64,000 nt of DNA from Diplocloster agilis (GTDB taxonomy: Bacteria > Bacillota > Clostridia > Lachnospirales > Lachnospiraceae): positions 94,588 to 158,587 of the forward strand of contig NZ_JAHQCW010000002.1 in NCBI RefSeq assembly GCF_019042275.1, written 5' to 3'. The notes beneath the pieces are model-generated. The model was not told the DNA's origin, made no database searches, and was given only the letters and a program-made list of their open reading frames with translations. Position numbers and translations under genes: made by a program. This document shows positions 21,714 to 30,045 of this stretch, one piece after another (position 1 is the first letter of the stretch; each line of letters starts with the position of its first letter).

Positions 21714-22210
21714 TTTATCCTCCTGTTCCCGGCGGGCAGTTTCTTCAAAACCTCCCTGGCCGCTACACCGATCAGCATTCCGGTAATCACTCCGGAAATC
21801 AAAAGCGGCGGCATATAATACGCGAGGCTGACATTCTCCACCACCGCCATGGCCACCAGAATCTGTCCCACATTGTGGAAGACTCCTCCCGCCATGCTCA
21901 CTCCTACCACACTGAAACGGTTCCACCTTTTCAACAGCACCATGACCAGAAAGCTTAACATCCCGCCGGCCAGGCTATATAAGATACTGTACAGATTACC
22001 GAACAGAAAGCCGGCCAGCAGTATCCTGGCAAAAGATACGGCCAATGCTTCCTTTGTTCCCATCAGATACAACACCAGTACAATCACTGCGTTTGTCAAC
22101 CCCAGCTTCACGCCCGGTATTCCAAAATAAAACGGAATCAGGGACTCGATATAGCTGGCAATCAGGGCAAACGCGGTGAACATTCCCAGAAACGCTATTT
22201 TATGCCTCAA
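21710..22210 (-). CDS. Gx transporter family membrane protein (HepT component I-like)
   Basis: A 166-residue membrane protein with about five hydrophobic segments. It matches the Gx_transp family, often named heptaprenyl diphosphate synthase component I, through GIPGVKLGLTNAVIVLVLYL and FLFGNLYSILYSLAGG. Its role is probably as a substrate-binding component of an energy-coupling type transporter; the substrate is unknown. It follows the NusG-II protein by 11 nt and overlaps ruvA, so the three are likely co-transcribed. Confidence 0.8.
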   Translation of the reverse strand: MRHKIAFLGMFTAFALIASYIESLIPFYFGIPGVKLGLTNAVIVLVLYLMGTKEALAVSFARILLAGFLFGNLYSILYSLAGGMLSFLVMVLLKRWNRFSVVGVSMAGGVFHNVGQILVAMAVVENVSLAYYMPPLLISGVITGMLIGVAAREVLKKLPAGNRRIK

Positions 22211-22221
22211 CTTTCAACCTC

Positions 22222-22596
22222 CTAATGCGCAACCGCATCCACCCCGTCCGCTTCGCTTCCATCTGTATTTCCGTCTCCTTTAACCTCGGCCACCACCTGA
22301 TTGGGCAGGCATACGATGGTTTCCCCGTTGCGCTGTATCGCCTTTTGGTGCACGCAGAGCTTATCGGGACAATCCGCCCAGACCATATCCGCCTTGCCGT
22401 CCCGGATCTCCAGCCGATTCGTCCCCTGAATATCGATCACCGCGTCTTCGTTTAAGGGATACGTCCCATACAGCTTTCCCTCCACAGTTACCACGACTTC
22501 TTTCCCCGGTTTATGAATAATCCAGGTATTTACCACATAAAGGCCGGCCGCTATGACAATCACAGCCGCCAGCAGCATCCAGTCATTTTTCTTCAT
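22222..22596 (-). CDS. NusG domain II-containing membrane-anchored protein
   Basis: A 124-residue protein with one N-terminal hydrophobic anchor (WMLLAAVIVIAAGLYVVNTW) and an extracytoplasmic NusG domain II (about 38-108) with the typical pattern VVVTVEGKLYGTYPL, WADCPDKLCVHQ and VCLPNQVVAEV. The paired cysteines in DCPDKLC are characteristic. The acidic tail is rich in Gly/Asp. The start at 22596 has AGGAG 8 nt upstream. This family is often next to Gx transporters in Clostridia; its function is not established. Confidence 0.82.
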   Translation of the reverse strand: MKKNDWMLLAAVIVIAAGLYVVNTWIIHKPGKEVVVTVEGKLYGTYPLNEDAVIDIQGTNRLEIRDGKADMVWADCPDKLCVHQKAIQRNGETIVCLPNQVVAEVKGDGNTDGSEADGVDAVAH

Positions 22597-22693
22597 ACTG
22601 CGCTCCTTACAATCTTGTACCATTCTAGCACAAATACTTACCGGCTTGCAATGCTTATAACTCCTTATTGTTTATAACTGCTTATAATAGTAT

Positions 22694-22722
22694 TTGCGGC
22701 TCAAGATGGATTATGATAGAAT
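22694..22722 (+). promoter_or_regulatory. probable promoter of the small membrane protein
   Basis: TTGCGG (22694-22699), 17-bp spacer, TAGAAT (22717-22722), 29 nt before the ATG. The short repeat GCTTATAA occurs twice just upstream (22653 and 22680). Confidence 0.6.
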
Positions 22723-22751
22723 GAGGCTATCACGAAAAAAGGAGTTTGGAT

Positions 22752-23222
22752 ATGGGAATTTATAAAAAACCGGAGGAACGATATGAAGAGACCCGCTCCT
22801 CGGCCTATACATTTTTGATCGTGGGGGGAATTGGATTAATTCTGGATCTGCTGGGGTTTGCCGGTATACTGCCGCTTCCTTTCGGAAGGGAAAGCAATAC
22901 GCTGATGCTCAGCGTGATGGGGATTCTGTTTGTGGCCTGTGTTATTTTTGGGGTCTATTCTATGAAATCCGCTAAAAAGATATCGGAACAGGTGGTATCC
23001 GAAAACGCCCAGACAGAAGAAATACTGACCTGGTTTCAAAAGACGATCACCGCCGACGCGCTGGAAGCGGGGATTGACGCGGACTTTTCTGAGGAGGAAC
23101 GGTATTTTAAACGGTTGGAAAATATTAAGGACGTCATCAACCGTTCTTATGGGGAGCTGGAAGAATCCTATCTGGACAAACTGGCCGATGACCTGTATCT
23201 GATATTTTTTTCGGAAGAATAA
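22752..23222 (+). CDS. small membrane protein of unknown function
   Basis: A 156-residue protein with two membrane segments (about 20-42 and 54-75), separated by a short loop, and a soluble acidic C-terminal half (about 80-156) with predicted helices and charged ends (SEEERYFKRLENIKDVINRS). Topology suggests both ends are cytoplasmic. Start at 22752 because AAAGGAG lies 7 nt upstream; the TTG at 22746 is a weaker alternative. I do not recognise the family. It is monocistronic, divergent from the NusG-II gene and convergent with the EF-G-like gene. Confidence 0.75.
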   Translation: MGIYKKPEERYEETRSSAYTFLIVGGIGLILDLLGFAGILPLPFGRESNTLMLSVMGILFVACVIFGVYSMKSAKKISEQVVSENAQTEEILTWFQKTITADALEAGIDADFSEEERYFKRLENIKDVINRSYGELEESYLDKLADDLYLIFFSEE

Positions 23223-23299
23223 CGATCTGTCCGGAACCAGATTCTCCCTTGATCCGTCCGGTTACAGGAAAATAAGAACACAGAGTCCGGCAGGACGAA

Positions 23300-23332
23300 A
23301 AGAGCAGCCTCCTTTTTTGGGAAGCTGCTCTT
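23300..23332 (+). terminator. bidirectional terminator between convergent genes
   Basis: A 9-bp perfect stem (AAGAGCAGC / GCTGCTCTT) with a 15-nt loop, preceded by A residues and followed by T residues. It can serve the small membrane gene and, on the other strand, the EF-G-like gene. Confidence 0.8.
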
Positions 23333-23370
23333 ATTTGGTTAGACCGCTAATATTGTTCTGTCTGTATCAT

Positions 23371-25467
23371 TTAGGCGTCTTCAGAACCACTCTCCGCTGC
23401 AGCCGCTCTGGCCGCAACTTCTTTTTCCTGAATATCGGACGGCGCCTGTTCATAACGGGCGAACTCATATCTGTAATCCCCGCGTCCTCCGGTCATGGAA
23501 CGAAGGTCGGTGGAGTATCCATATAATTCCATCATCGGAACATCCGCTTCGATCACCTGCTTACCGCCGGCGGTAGGATTCATACCAAGCACACGGCCGC
23601 GGCGTTTGTTCAGATCACCCATAACGTCACCGGTGAATTTATCCGGAACCGTCACTTTCAGAGAAGCGATCGGCTCTAACAATACAGGAGAAGCTTCCAT
23701 GAAGCCTTTCTTGAAGGCCAGGATCGTCGCCATCTTGAAAGCCATTTCCGATGAATCCACCGGATGGAAGGAACCATCATATAAAGTGGCTTTCACGCCT
23801 ACTACCGGATAACCGGCCAGCGGTCCCTTCTGCATGGAATCCGCAAGTCCTTTTTCCACTGCCGGGAAATAGTTCTTCGGTACCGCGCCGCCCACAACGA
23901 TCTGTTCAAATATGAAAGATTTCTCCAGATCACCGGAAGGTTCAAAGGTCATCTTTACATGGCCATACTGTCCATGTCCGCCGGACTGTTTCTTATGCTT
24001 GCCTTCCACATCGGCTTTCTTGCGGATCGTCTCACGGAATGCCATCTTCGGCTTAGTCAGCTCGATTTCCACTTTATACTCATCCTGCAGCTTGCTGGTA
24101 ATAATATCCAGATGCTGATCTCCCATGCCATATAACAGGGTCTGGCGGTTTTCACCGTCATTGATTACCTTGATGGTCAGATCTTCGATCATCAGCTTGT
24201 TCAGAGCCTGTGAAATCTTATCGTCATCGCCTTTATTTTTGGCTTTGTATCTCTTGTATGTATACGGAATGGACATCTCTGTCTTGCCGTAAGCAATCGG
24301 GATCGCTTTCGTGGCAAGAGTATCTCCGGTTCTGGCGGCGGACAGCTTGCCGATCGCACCGATATCACCGGCATGAAGCTCTTTTACTTCGATGGGTTTG
24401 TTTCCCTGGAGCACATAGAGCTTATTCAATTTTTCTTCCATATCCTTATCCGTATTGTACAGCACATCATCATTCTTGATAACGCCGGAAACCACTTTGA
24501 TCAGCGAATATTTGCCGATAAACGGGTCTACGATCGTCTTAAAGATATAAGCAGATTTCGCTTTCTGGAAATCATAGTTTCCTTCGAAGATCTCATTGGT
24601 CTTCTTGTTCAGTCCGGCGCACTGGCGTTTGTCCGGGCTGGGGAAATATTTTACGATATCGGTCAGCAGGTTATGAATATTCCTCAGCTCAACAGCGGAA
24701 CCCATCTCCACCGGTACGATTGAGCAGTCGTCAATATTAAACCGAAGGGCCGCCCGGATCTCATCCACGGAGAAATCCTCTCCTGAGAAGTACCGTTCCA
24801 TGAACTCCTCGCTGGTTTCCGCAACGGAATCCATCAGCGCCTCGCGGTAGATATCCAGATACTCTTTACAATAATCCGGGATCTCGCATTCTTCCCTCTT
24901 TCCTTTGTCTATAAAACGGCGTCCCGCCATCTTCACAACATTCACATAGCCGACAAACTTTTCATTTTCACGGATCGGCTGGAACAAAGGTGCAATTTTC
25001 TTTCCATACATATTGGTTAAAGTTTCCACTACTTCACGGAAACTGGCATTGTCCACGTCCATGTCGCTTACGTAAAACATTCTGGGCAGATTGTATTTTT
25101 CACAGAGATCCCAGGCTTTTTCCGTACCGACTTCCACGCCTGCCTTGCCTGAAACAACGATAATCGCCGCGTCAGCCGCCGCAACCGCTTCTTCCACTTC
25201 ACCCACAAAATCAAAATATCCGGGAGAATCCAATATATTAACCTTCACGCCTTCCCATTCCAGAGGGATCACGGAAGTTGAAATTGAAAACTTTCTCTTG
25301 ATCTCTTCTTTGTCATAATCACTAATGGTGTTTCCGTCCTCGACTCTTCCCATCCGGCTTGTAATACCGGCTAAATATGACATAGCCTCTGCCAAAGTAG
25401 TCTTTCCTGAACCGCCGTGGCCTAATAAAACGACATTTCGAATTTTGTCCGTGGTATAAACGTTCAT
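23371..25467 (-). CDS. EF-G-like translational GTPase with divergent G3 and G4 motifs
   Basis: A 698-residue protein with the full EF-G domain order: GTPase (about 1-275), domain II (about 305-390), III, IV (SGGHGQYGHVKM near 490) and V (MGDLNKRRGRVLGMNP). G1 is GHGGSGKT (16-23). G3 reads DSPGYFDF (80-87), so the usual catalytic histidine is Tyr84, and G4 reads SDMD (134-137) instead of NKxD. The G3 change is shared with EF-G2-type paralogues; the G4 change is more unusual. The acidic, alanine-rich tail is atypical. It is probably not the housekeeping EF-G, which normally sits in the str operon. It has its own promoter. Confidence 0.88.
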   Translation of the reverse strand: MNVYTTDKIRNVVLLGHGGSGKTTLAEAMSYLAGITSRMGRVEDGNTISDYDKEEIKRKFSISTSVIPLEWEGVKVNILDSPGYFDFVGEVEEAVAAADAAIIVVSGKAGVEVGTEKAWDLCEKYNLPRMFYVSDMDVDNASFREVVETLTNMYGKKIAPLFQPIRENEKFVGYVNVVKMAGRRFIDKGKREECEIPDYCKEYLDIYREALMDSVAETSEEFMERYFSGEDFSVDEIRAALRFNIDDCSIVPVEMGSAVELRNIHNLLTDIVKYFPSPDKRQCAGLNKKTNEIFEGNYDFQKAKSAYIFKTIVDPFIGKYSLIKVVSGVIKNDDVLYNTDKDMEEKLNKLYVLQGNKPIEVKELHAGDIGAIGKLSAARTGDTLATKAIPIAYGKTEMSIPYTYKRYKAKNKGDDDKISQALNKLMIEDLTIKVINDGENRQTLLYGMGDQHLDIITSKLQDEYKVEIELTKPKMAFRETIRKKADVEGKHKKQSGGHGQYGHVKMTFEPSGDLEKSFIFEQIVVGGAVPKNYFPAVEKGLADSMQKGPLAGYPVVGVKATLYDGSFHPVDSSEMAFKMATILAFKKGFMEASPVLLEPIASLKVTVPDKFTGDVMGDLNKRRGRVLGMNPTAGGKQVIEADVPMMELYGYSTDLRSMTGGRGDYRYEFARYEQAPSDIQEKEVAARAAAAESGSEDA

Positions 25468-25540
25468 ATGAATTCCTCCGATACTGTTAGATTTACAGCG
25501 ATAAACCGCCCCGCTGCATGCTGGAAATGTCCATGGGTAT

Positions 25541-25569
25541 ATTCTACTAAAAATCCACTATATTTACAA
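25541..25569 (-). promoter_or_regulatory. promoter of the EF-G-like gene
   Basis: Minus strand TTGTAA (25564-25569), 17-bp spacer, TAGAAT (25541-25546), 73 nt before the ATG. The leader of about 65 nt has no recognised riboswitch. Confidence 0.65.
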
Positions 25570-25609
25570 GTGTTTTATTCATATTATACAAAGTTATCTG
25601 TGGGATTGA

Positions 25610-25901
25610 GGGGCCGGAGCGGGCGGGCGCCGGGAGGTTGGCTGGGCTTGGGGGCGTATCGCGCCGGGAGTAGAATCGCTTCGGCTATGCCTAAGAACGG
25701 GTAACTCCGAAGAGGGCGAAACCTCTGATTGGCAGGACCCGGGACAAACTTGCCAAAAATCGGCTCAGACAGTGTCCCGGGTCCTGCGAGGTTTCTCCCT
25801 CTTCTGCGTAACCCGTTCTAAGGCATGGCCTTAAGCGATTCTACTCCCGGCGCGATACGCCCCTAAGCCCAGCCAACCTCCCGGCACCCGCCCGCTCCTA
25901 C
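25610..25901. repeat. giant inverted repeat element A
   Basis: About 290 bp that folds into one long hairpin. The outer arms (from GGAGCGGGCGGG at 25616 and CCCGCCCGCTCC at 25887) pair over about 85 bp with few mismatches. Inner stems include GAACGGGT/ACCCGTTC and GGACCCGGGACA/TGTCCCGGGTCC around a 26-nt loop. Termini are asymmetric: left GGGGCCGGAG, right CTCCTAC. It lies between the divergent promoters of the EF-G-like gene and the 26078 membrane gene. There is no transposase or convincing ORF inside. Confidence 0.9.
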
Positions 25902-25970
25902 TTTATTGCCGGCTCAGATTTGTTTGCAGGATTTGGTTATGATGTTATGACATATGAAGTTATAACTTGT

Positions 25971-25999
25971 TTGACATTTCCGTATGGTGATATTAGAAT
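25971..25999 (+). promoter_or_regulatory. promoter of the 26078 membrane gene, flanked by an 8-bp dyad
   Basis: TTGACA (25971-25976), 17-bp spacer, TAGAAT (25994-25999). The promoter is bracketed by AACTTGTT (25964-25971) and AACAAGTT (26002-26009), a perfect inverted repeat that could be a regulator site. Confidence 0.75.
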
Positions 26000-26077
26000 G
26001 GAACAAGTTGTGTGATGCTGGTTCGCTTTTGGGGGATCAGGCATTTTCGATAGGATGGAATCTGAGAGGGATATGAA

Positions 26078-26710
26078 ATGGATAAATTTTTGGAACACTC
26101 TGTGATATCTTATATAAAAATCTTTTTGATTGGCATTTTCATAGGCTGTATTTGCAGACTGGCAGATTATTTTCCCGCGGATACCTTATGGAGCTTTTCG
26201 TCAATCCAAACGCTGCTGGGATTTTGGATGATTACTAATACTTTGATTGTGCTGTTAAGCACCTCCAATATTTGTGCGGGAATCAGCTCGTTTTTGTATA
26301 TGTTTGGAATGTCTTTGAGCTTTTATGGCTTACAGGCCGTATTGGGTTTATTCATTCCTTTGTTCTCGGGCGGCTTCCGTCTTTCTTTATTTGTATTGTT
26401 TGCTGTTCTTTCAGTTCCATGTGGTATAGCAGCGTTTGTTCTTTATTATTGGAATAAGGATACTGTTTTTAATTCCGTATTATATGCTTTACCGGTGGGA
26501 GCTCTGGCGGCGGAAACCATTGGCATTTCTATTTATTTATCTAAATATCACATTTTTTTGTTTCAATTAATAATGGATAGTATTGGGTTGGTTTTGTTCG
26601 GAATCTTATTTTTTAAGAGGGCAAAAAGCAAAATAATTTATGTGATTTCTTTTGTAATAAGTTCCTTGATATTTTACTTTATATTGTATCACAAAGCGGT
26701 ATCCATATAA
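26078..26710 (+). CDS. polytopic membrane protein of unknown function
   Basis: A 210-residue protein that is nearly all hydrophobic, with about six to seven membrane segments: FLIGIFIGCICRLADYF, the segment ending LIVLLSTSN, AGISSFLYMFGMSLSFYG, LFVLFAVLSVPCGIAAFVL, and two C-terminal segments. No motif identifies substrate or family. Base composition is clearly more AT-rich than the neighbouring biosynthesis genes, suggesting acquired DNA. AGAGGG lies 7 nt before the ATG. It sits between inverted-repeat elements A and B. Confidence 0.75.
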   Translation: MDKFLEHSVISYIKIFLIGIFIGCICRLADYFPADTLWSFSSIQTLLGFWMITNTLIVLLSTSNICAGISSFLYMFGMSLSFYGLQAVLGLFIPLFSGGFRLSLFVLFAVLSVPCGIAAFVLYYWNKDTVFNSVLYALPVGALAAETIGISIYLSKYHIFLFQLIMDSIGLVLFGILFFKRAKSKIIYVISFVISSLIFYFILYHKAVSI

Positions 26711-26719
26711 CTATTTTTG

Positions 26720-27044
26720 CTATTCCATGACAATGGAACCTGTGATATCAAACCCCGTATTTGCTATGAATATAAATTGAATATCAATATAGTAATCTTC
26801 GGTATATTCTTTAGAATATCCGTCCAATTTTCCACTTTCCCAGACCAAGTCCCTTGCAGCGTTCTCCATACAGCCTACCCTAATATATTTTTCGCCTATA
26901 TTATTTTCGGGACTGATACCAACGAACGGGCTTCCTCCTGAACCGCCATGGATATCATAAAGTATACTTAACAGCGTCCCATTCATACATGCCCTTCTGG
27001 CGGATTCGCAACACTTGCTCCTCAATAATATATAGATTTTGCAT
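26720..27044 (-). pseudogene. small hypothetical ORF, possibly frameshifted
   Basis: An ATG at 27044 has GGAG 7 nt upstream and reads MQNLYIIEEQ for 30 codons, ending at 26954. A second frame continues from about 26965 to 26720 with convincing protein-like sequence (YDIHGGSGGSPFVGISPE ... GFDITGSIVME). A single-base shift near 26955-26970 would join them into a product of roughly 107 residues. The alternative is a separate ORF from TTG 27025. I do not recognise the family. It is AT-rich, follows the secreted-protein gene by 71 nt, and converges with the membrane gene. Confidence 0.4.
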
Positions 27045-27115
27045 TGCGAAGCTCCGGTATTGCTCCCAGACAGATTCCTAAACCCGAATTAGGGTGCGGA
27101 TCGCGACCGGAATTT

Positions 27116-27400
27116 CTATTTCCCGGAATCATCCGGTTCATACGACAGGCCAAGACTGGGATTATCTAAAAAATTCACACAGGTATATCCTGTTACGAAT
27201 ATGTCTATTTTGTTTCCTTCCGCTCCGTTCGCGTACTCAAATCCATTGCTGGCCTTAATAAAACAGACCGGGTAAACAGGTGTAGCAGCGTATCCCCCCA
27301 TAGTGGCAGCCGCTATTGCCAGAACAACAGTTAGCGCGAGCATAATTGTGACAGCAGCCTTTGATGCCATCTTAAATTTCATGATTACGTCCAGTCCCAT
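27116..27400 (-). CDS. small secreted or membrane-anchored protein of unknown function
   Basis: A 94-residue ORF from ATG 27400 (or 27382). A typical signal sequence, basic start MKFKMASK then AAVTIMLALTVVLAIAAA, is followed by GGYAATP, a plausible signal peptidase site. The short mature part (VCFIKASNGFEYANGAEG ... LDNPSLGLSYEPDDSGK) has two cysteines and no recognised domain. The ORF begins only about 50 nt from inverted-repeat element B, and it may be a truncated gene. No strong ribosome binding site is seen. Confidence 0.5.
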   Translation of the reverse strand: MGLDVIMKFKMASKAAVTIMLALTVVLAIAAATMGGYAATPVYPVCFIKASNGFEYANGAEGNKIDIFVTGYTCVNFLDNPSLGLSYEPDDSGK

Positions 27401-27451
27401 ATTCTCGTGCCCCCAGTTATAAAAACAAGAAATCCAGCCTGCAATAAACCA

Positions 27452-27746
27452 GGGAAGGGAGGAAAGTGGCAAAGACCTGACGGGGCGGATAAATCTCGTG
27501 GGGACGGATCGCTTGAGGCCGGGCCTTAAAACGGGTTACTCCGATGGTGGGAGAACCTCGCAGGGCCCGGAACGGTTCTTCCCCAGCCTTAGGCAGCGGG
27601 CATACCCAAACCTGAGGAAGAACCATTCCGGGCCCTGTGAGGTTCTCCCGCCATCGGAGTAACCCGTTCTAAGGCCCGGCCTCAAGCGATCCGTCCCCGC
27701 GAGATTAGCCCGCCCCGTCAGGCCTATGCCGCTTCCCTCCCTTCCC
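27452..27746. repeat. giant inverted repeat element B
   Basis: About 295 bp. Outer arms GGGAAGGGAGG (27452) and CCTCCCTTCCC (to 27746) extend inward for about 130 bp with a few mismatches, through CTGACGGGGCGG, GGATCGCTTGAGGCC, AACGGGTTACTCCGATGG and GGTTCTTCC, around a loop near 27583-27616. It shares with elements A and E the block ATCGCTTgAGGCC..CCTTAGAACGGGTTAC (right arm, minus strand), but has a different apex and outer arms. It lies upstream of aroF. Confidence 0.9.
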
Positions 27747-27808
27747 GTCCCCCTCTATCCCTCCAGGCTTTTCAAAACCATATTTTTTCACTTTAAAGCG
27801 AAAAAGTG

Positions 27809-27837
27809 TTGACAATCTAAACTTGCAAAAGTACAAT
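27809..27837 (+). promoter_or_regulatory. consensus promoter of the aroF-tyrA-aroA operon
   Basis: TTGACA (27809-27814), 17-bp spacer, TACAAT (27832-27837), 55 nt before aroF. A CACTTT/AAAGTG dyad (27789-27808) abuts the -35 and might be an operator. Confidence 0.85.
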
Positions 27838-27891
27838 GGATAAAGAAAAATCGCCGTTGGGAAACGAAACGGTCTTGGAGGAATTGTAGAG

Positions 27892-28905
27892 ATGATTATT
27901 GTAATGAAACCCGGCGCTCCGAAAGAAGCGGTCAATAATGTGGTAAAAACGATTGAGGATAACGGACTGACTCCCCATCTGTCGGAGGGAAGCCAGCTGA
28001 CCATTATCGGTGTAATCGGCGACAAATCCAGATTAAATAACCGGAATCTGGAATTGGCGCCTTATGTGGATAAGATTGTTCCGGTCACGGAGAGCTATAA
28101 ACTGGCAAACCGCAAATTTCACGCCCAGCCGGCCAGAATCAAAGTTGGAAAGGCCGAGATCGGACCGGATACGCTGGCCTTGATGGCCGGTCCCTGTGCG
28201 GTCGAGAGCGAGGAGCAGATTATGCTGATCGCCCAGGCCGTAAAAAAGGCGGGCGCTAATTTTTTAAGAGGCGGTGCTTATAAGCCCAGAACTTCCCCTT
28301 ATGCGTTCCAGGGGCTGGAGGAAGAAGGCTTGAAATATATGCAGGAGGCGGGAAAGGCCACCGGGCTTTATACTGTGTGCGAGGTGACCAGCTTGGAAGC
28401 AATCAATGCTGCGGTAAAGTACGTGGATCTGATCCAGATCGGCGCCCGGAATATGCAGAACTTCTATCTGTTAAAGGAGGCTGGAAAATGCGGGCTTCCG
28501 GTGATCCTGAAACGGGGCTTGTCCGCAACGCTGGAGGAATGGCTCAATGCGGCCGAATACATTATGTCCATGGGAAATGAAAATGTGATTCTGTGCGAGC
28601 GCGGCATCCGGACCTTTGAAACCGCTACCCGCAATACGCTGGATATCAGCGCGGTGCCGGCCCTGAAGTCAAGGACGCAGCTGCCGGTTATCATAGATCC
28701 AAGCCATGCCTGCGGAGTCCGGGCTTACGTTCCGGCATTGGCCAAAGCTGCCGTAGCGGTGGGGGCGGACGGATTGATAATGGAGGTGCATAACAATCCC
28801 GAATGCGCGCTCTCCGACGGACCCCAGTCTCTTACTTTTGAACAGTTTGATACTTTGGCCCGTGAGCTGAAAGCTTACGCGGCTCTTTCCGGGAGGACGC
28901 TGTAA
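27892..28905 (+). CDS. aroF: 3-deoxy-7-phosphoheptulonate synthase (DAHP synthase, type I beta)
   Basis: First step of the shikimate pathway, condensing PEP and erythrose 4-phosphate. The 337 residues have an N-terminal ferredoxin-like regulatory domain (about 1-68, MIIVMKPGAPKEAV) fused to the KDPG-like barrel (about 85-337), the arrangement of Thermotoga-type enzymes inhibited by Tyr or Phe. Active-site segments include MAGPCAVES, FLRGGAYKPRTSPYAFQG, PVILKRGLS and IIDPSHACG. GGAGG lies 11 nt before the ATG. It shares one base with tyrA (TAATG). Confidence 0.95.
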   Translation: MIIVMKPGAPKEAVNNVVKTIEDNGLTPHLSEGSQLTIIGVIGDKSRLNNRNLELAPYVDKIVPVTESYKLANRKFHAQPARIKVGKAEIGPDTLALMAGPCAVESEEQIMLIAQAVKKAGANFLRGGAYKPRTSPYAFQGLEEEGLKYMQEAGKATGLYTVCEVTSLEAINAAVKYVDLIQIGARNMQNFYLLKEAGKCGLPVILKRGLSATLEEWLNAAEYIMSMGNENVILCERGIRTFETATRNTLDISAVPALKSRTQLPVIIDPSHACGVRAYVPALAKAAVAVGADGLIMEVHNNPECALSDGPQSLTFEQFDTLARELKAYAALSGRTL

Positions 28906-30002
28906 TGGAACAGCTGCGCATCGGTTTTATTGGCCTGGGCCTGATCGGGGGTTCTATTGCGAAGGCTGTCCGCAAATTCTATCCGGACAGCGAGATGCTG
29001 GCTTATGATACCAACCGCACCACCTTGTCCGCCGCCATGAAGGACGGTACCATTGATCTTGCCTGTACCAGCATAGACAGTCAGTTTTCCGGCTGCCGCT
29101 ACATTTTCCTGTGCGCGCCGGTCTCCAATAATTCTTCCTGTTTGTCCGCTCTTAAGCCTTATCTTGCAGAAGATACGGTTTTGACCGATGTGGGAAGCGT
29201 GAAAACCGGAATTCACCAGGCGGTGGCCGCTGCCGGTATGGAAGCGAATTTTATCGGCGGACATCCCATGGCCGGTTCAGAGAAATCCGGGTATGAGAAC
29301 TCCAATGACCACCTGATCGAAAACGCCTATTATATCCTTACCCCCAGCGCGTCGGTCTGTCAGGAGAAGGTAACGGCCTACAGCAGTCTGGTCCGCTCTC
29401 TGGGGGCGATCCCGCTGATTCTAGACCATCAGGATCACGATTACATAACTGCGGTGGTCAGCCATCTTCCTCATATCATCGCCTCCAGCCTGGTGAATCT
29501 GGTGCGGGATTCGGATTCCGCGGAAGGCACCATGAAGGCCATCGCCGCCGGCGGCTTCCGGGACATTACCCGAATCGCTTCCTCATCCCCGGTGATGTGG
29601 CAGCAGATCTGTCTGACAAACCGGGAAAATATTATAAGATCGATGGATGATTACATCCGTATGCTTAAGGCGGTCCGGGACGAAATCAACCATTCCGACG
29701 AGGATGCGCTTTATAAGCTTTTTGATACCGCCAGGGATTACCGCAATTCCATACCGGAATCCTCCCTTGGGCCTATCAAAAAGGCGTACGCCGTCTACTG
29801 CGATATTATAGATGAGGCGGGAGGCATCGCCACGATTGCCACCATACTCGCCACCAATCATATCAGTATCAAAAATATTGGAATCATTCATAACCGGGAA
29901 TTTGAAGAGGGCGTCCTTCGTATTGAATTCTACGAGGAAGAGGCCTCCCGGCTTGCAGCACAGCTGCTGCGCAAATATCACTATACGGTTTATGAGCGAT
30001 GA
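28905..30002 (+). CDS. tyrA: prephenate dehydrogenase with C-terminal ACT domain
   Basis: Makes 4-hydroxyphenylpyruvate for tyrosine. The N-terminal Rossmann fold carries GFIGLGLIGGSIAKAV. Catalytic segments are TDVGSVKTGIH, FIGGHPMAGSEKSGY and the VVSHLPHIIAS helix with the conserved histidine. Residues about 295-365 form an ACT domain (AGGIATIATILATNHISI), predicting tyrosine feedback. The 365-residue length is typical. It is coupled to aroF and 43 nt before aroA. Confidence 0.95.
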   Translation: MEQLRIGFIGLGLIGGSIAKAVRKFYPDSEMLAYDTNRTTLSAAMKDGTIDLACTSIDSQFSGCRYIFLCAPVSNNSSCLSALKPYLAEDTVLTDVGSVKTGIHQAVAAAGMEANFIGGHPMAGSEKSGYENSNDHLIENAYYILTPSASVCQEKVTAYSSLVRSLGAIPLILDHQDHDYITAVVSHLPHIIASSLVNLVRDSDSAEGTMKAIAAGGFRDITRIASSSPVMWQQICLTNRENIIRSMDDYIRMLKAVRDEINHSDEDALYKLFDTARDYRNSIPESSLGPIKKAYAVYCDIIDEAGGIATIATILATNHISIKNIGIIHNREFEEGVLRIEFYEEEASRLAAQLLRKYHYTVYER

Positions 30003-30045
30003 ATATCACCCTGCCGGGTAATCTATAACAGATTGGAGTTTTTCT

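Noticed and set aside
21714-21926. N-terminal extension of RuvA
   Set aside because: It lies wholly inside the Gx transporter gene in another frame; AGGAGG marks the start at 21713.
25610-25901. Insertion sequence with transposase
   Set aside because: Element A has long inverted arms but no room for a transposase ORF, and I saw no target-site duplication.
27417-27626. Coding sequences inside elements A, B, D and E (for example RPQAI-type peptides)
   Set aside because: The frames arise from GC-rich palindromes, occur on both strands, and lack ribosome binding sites.
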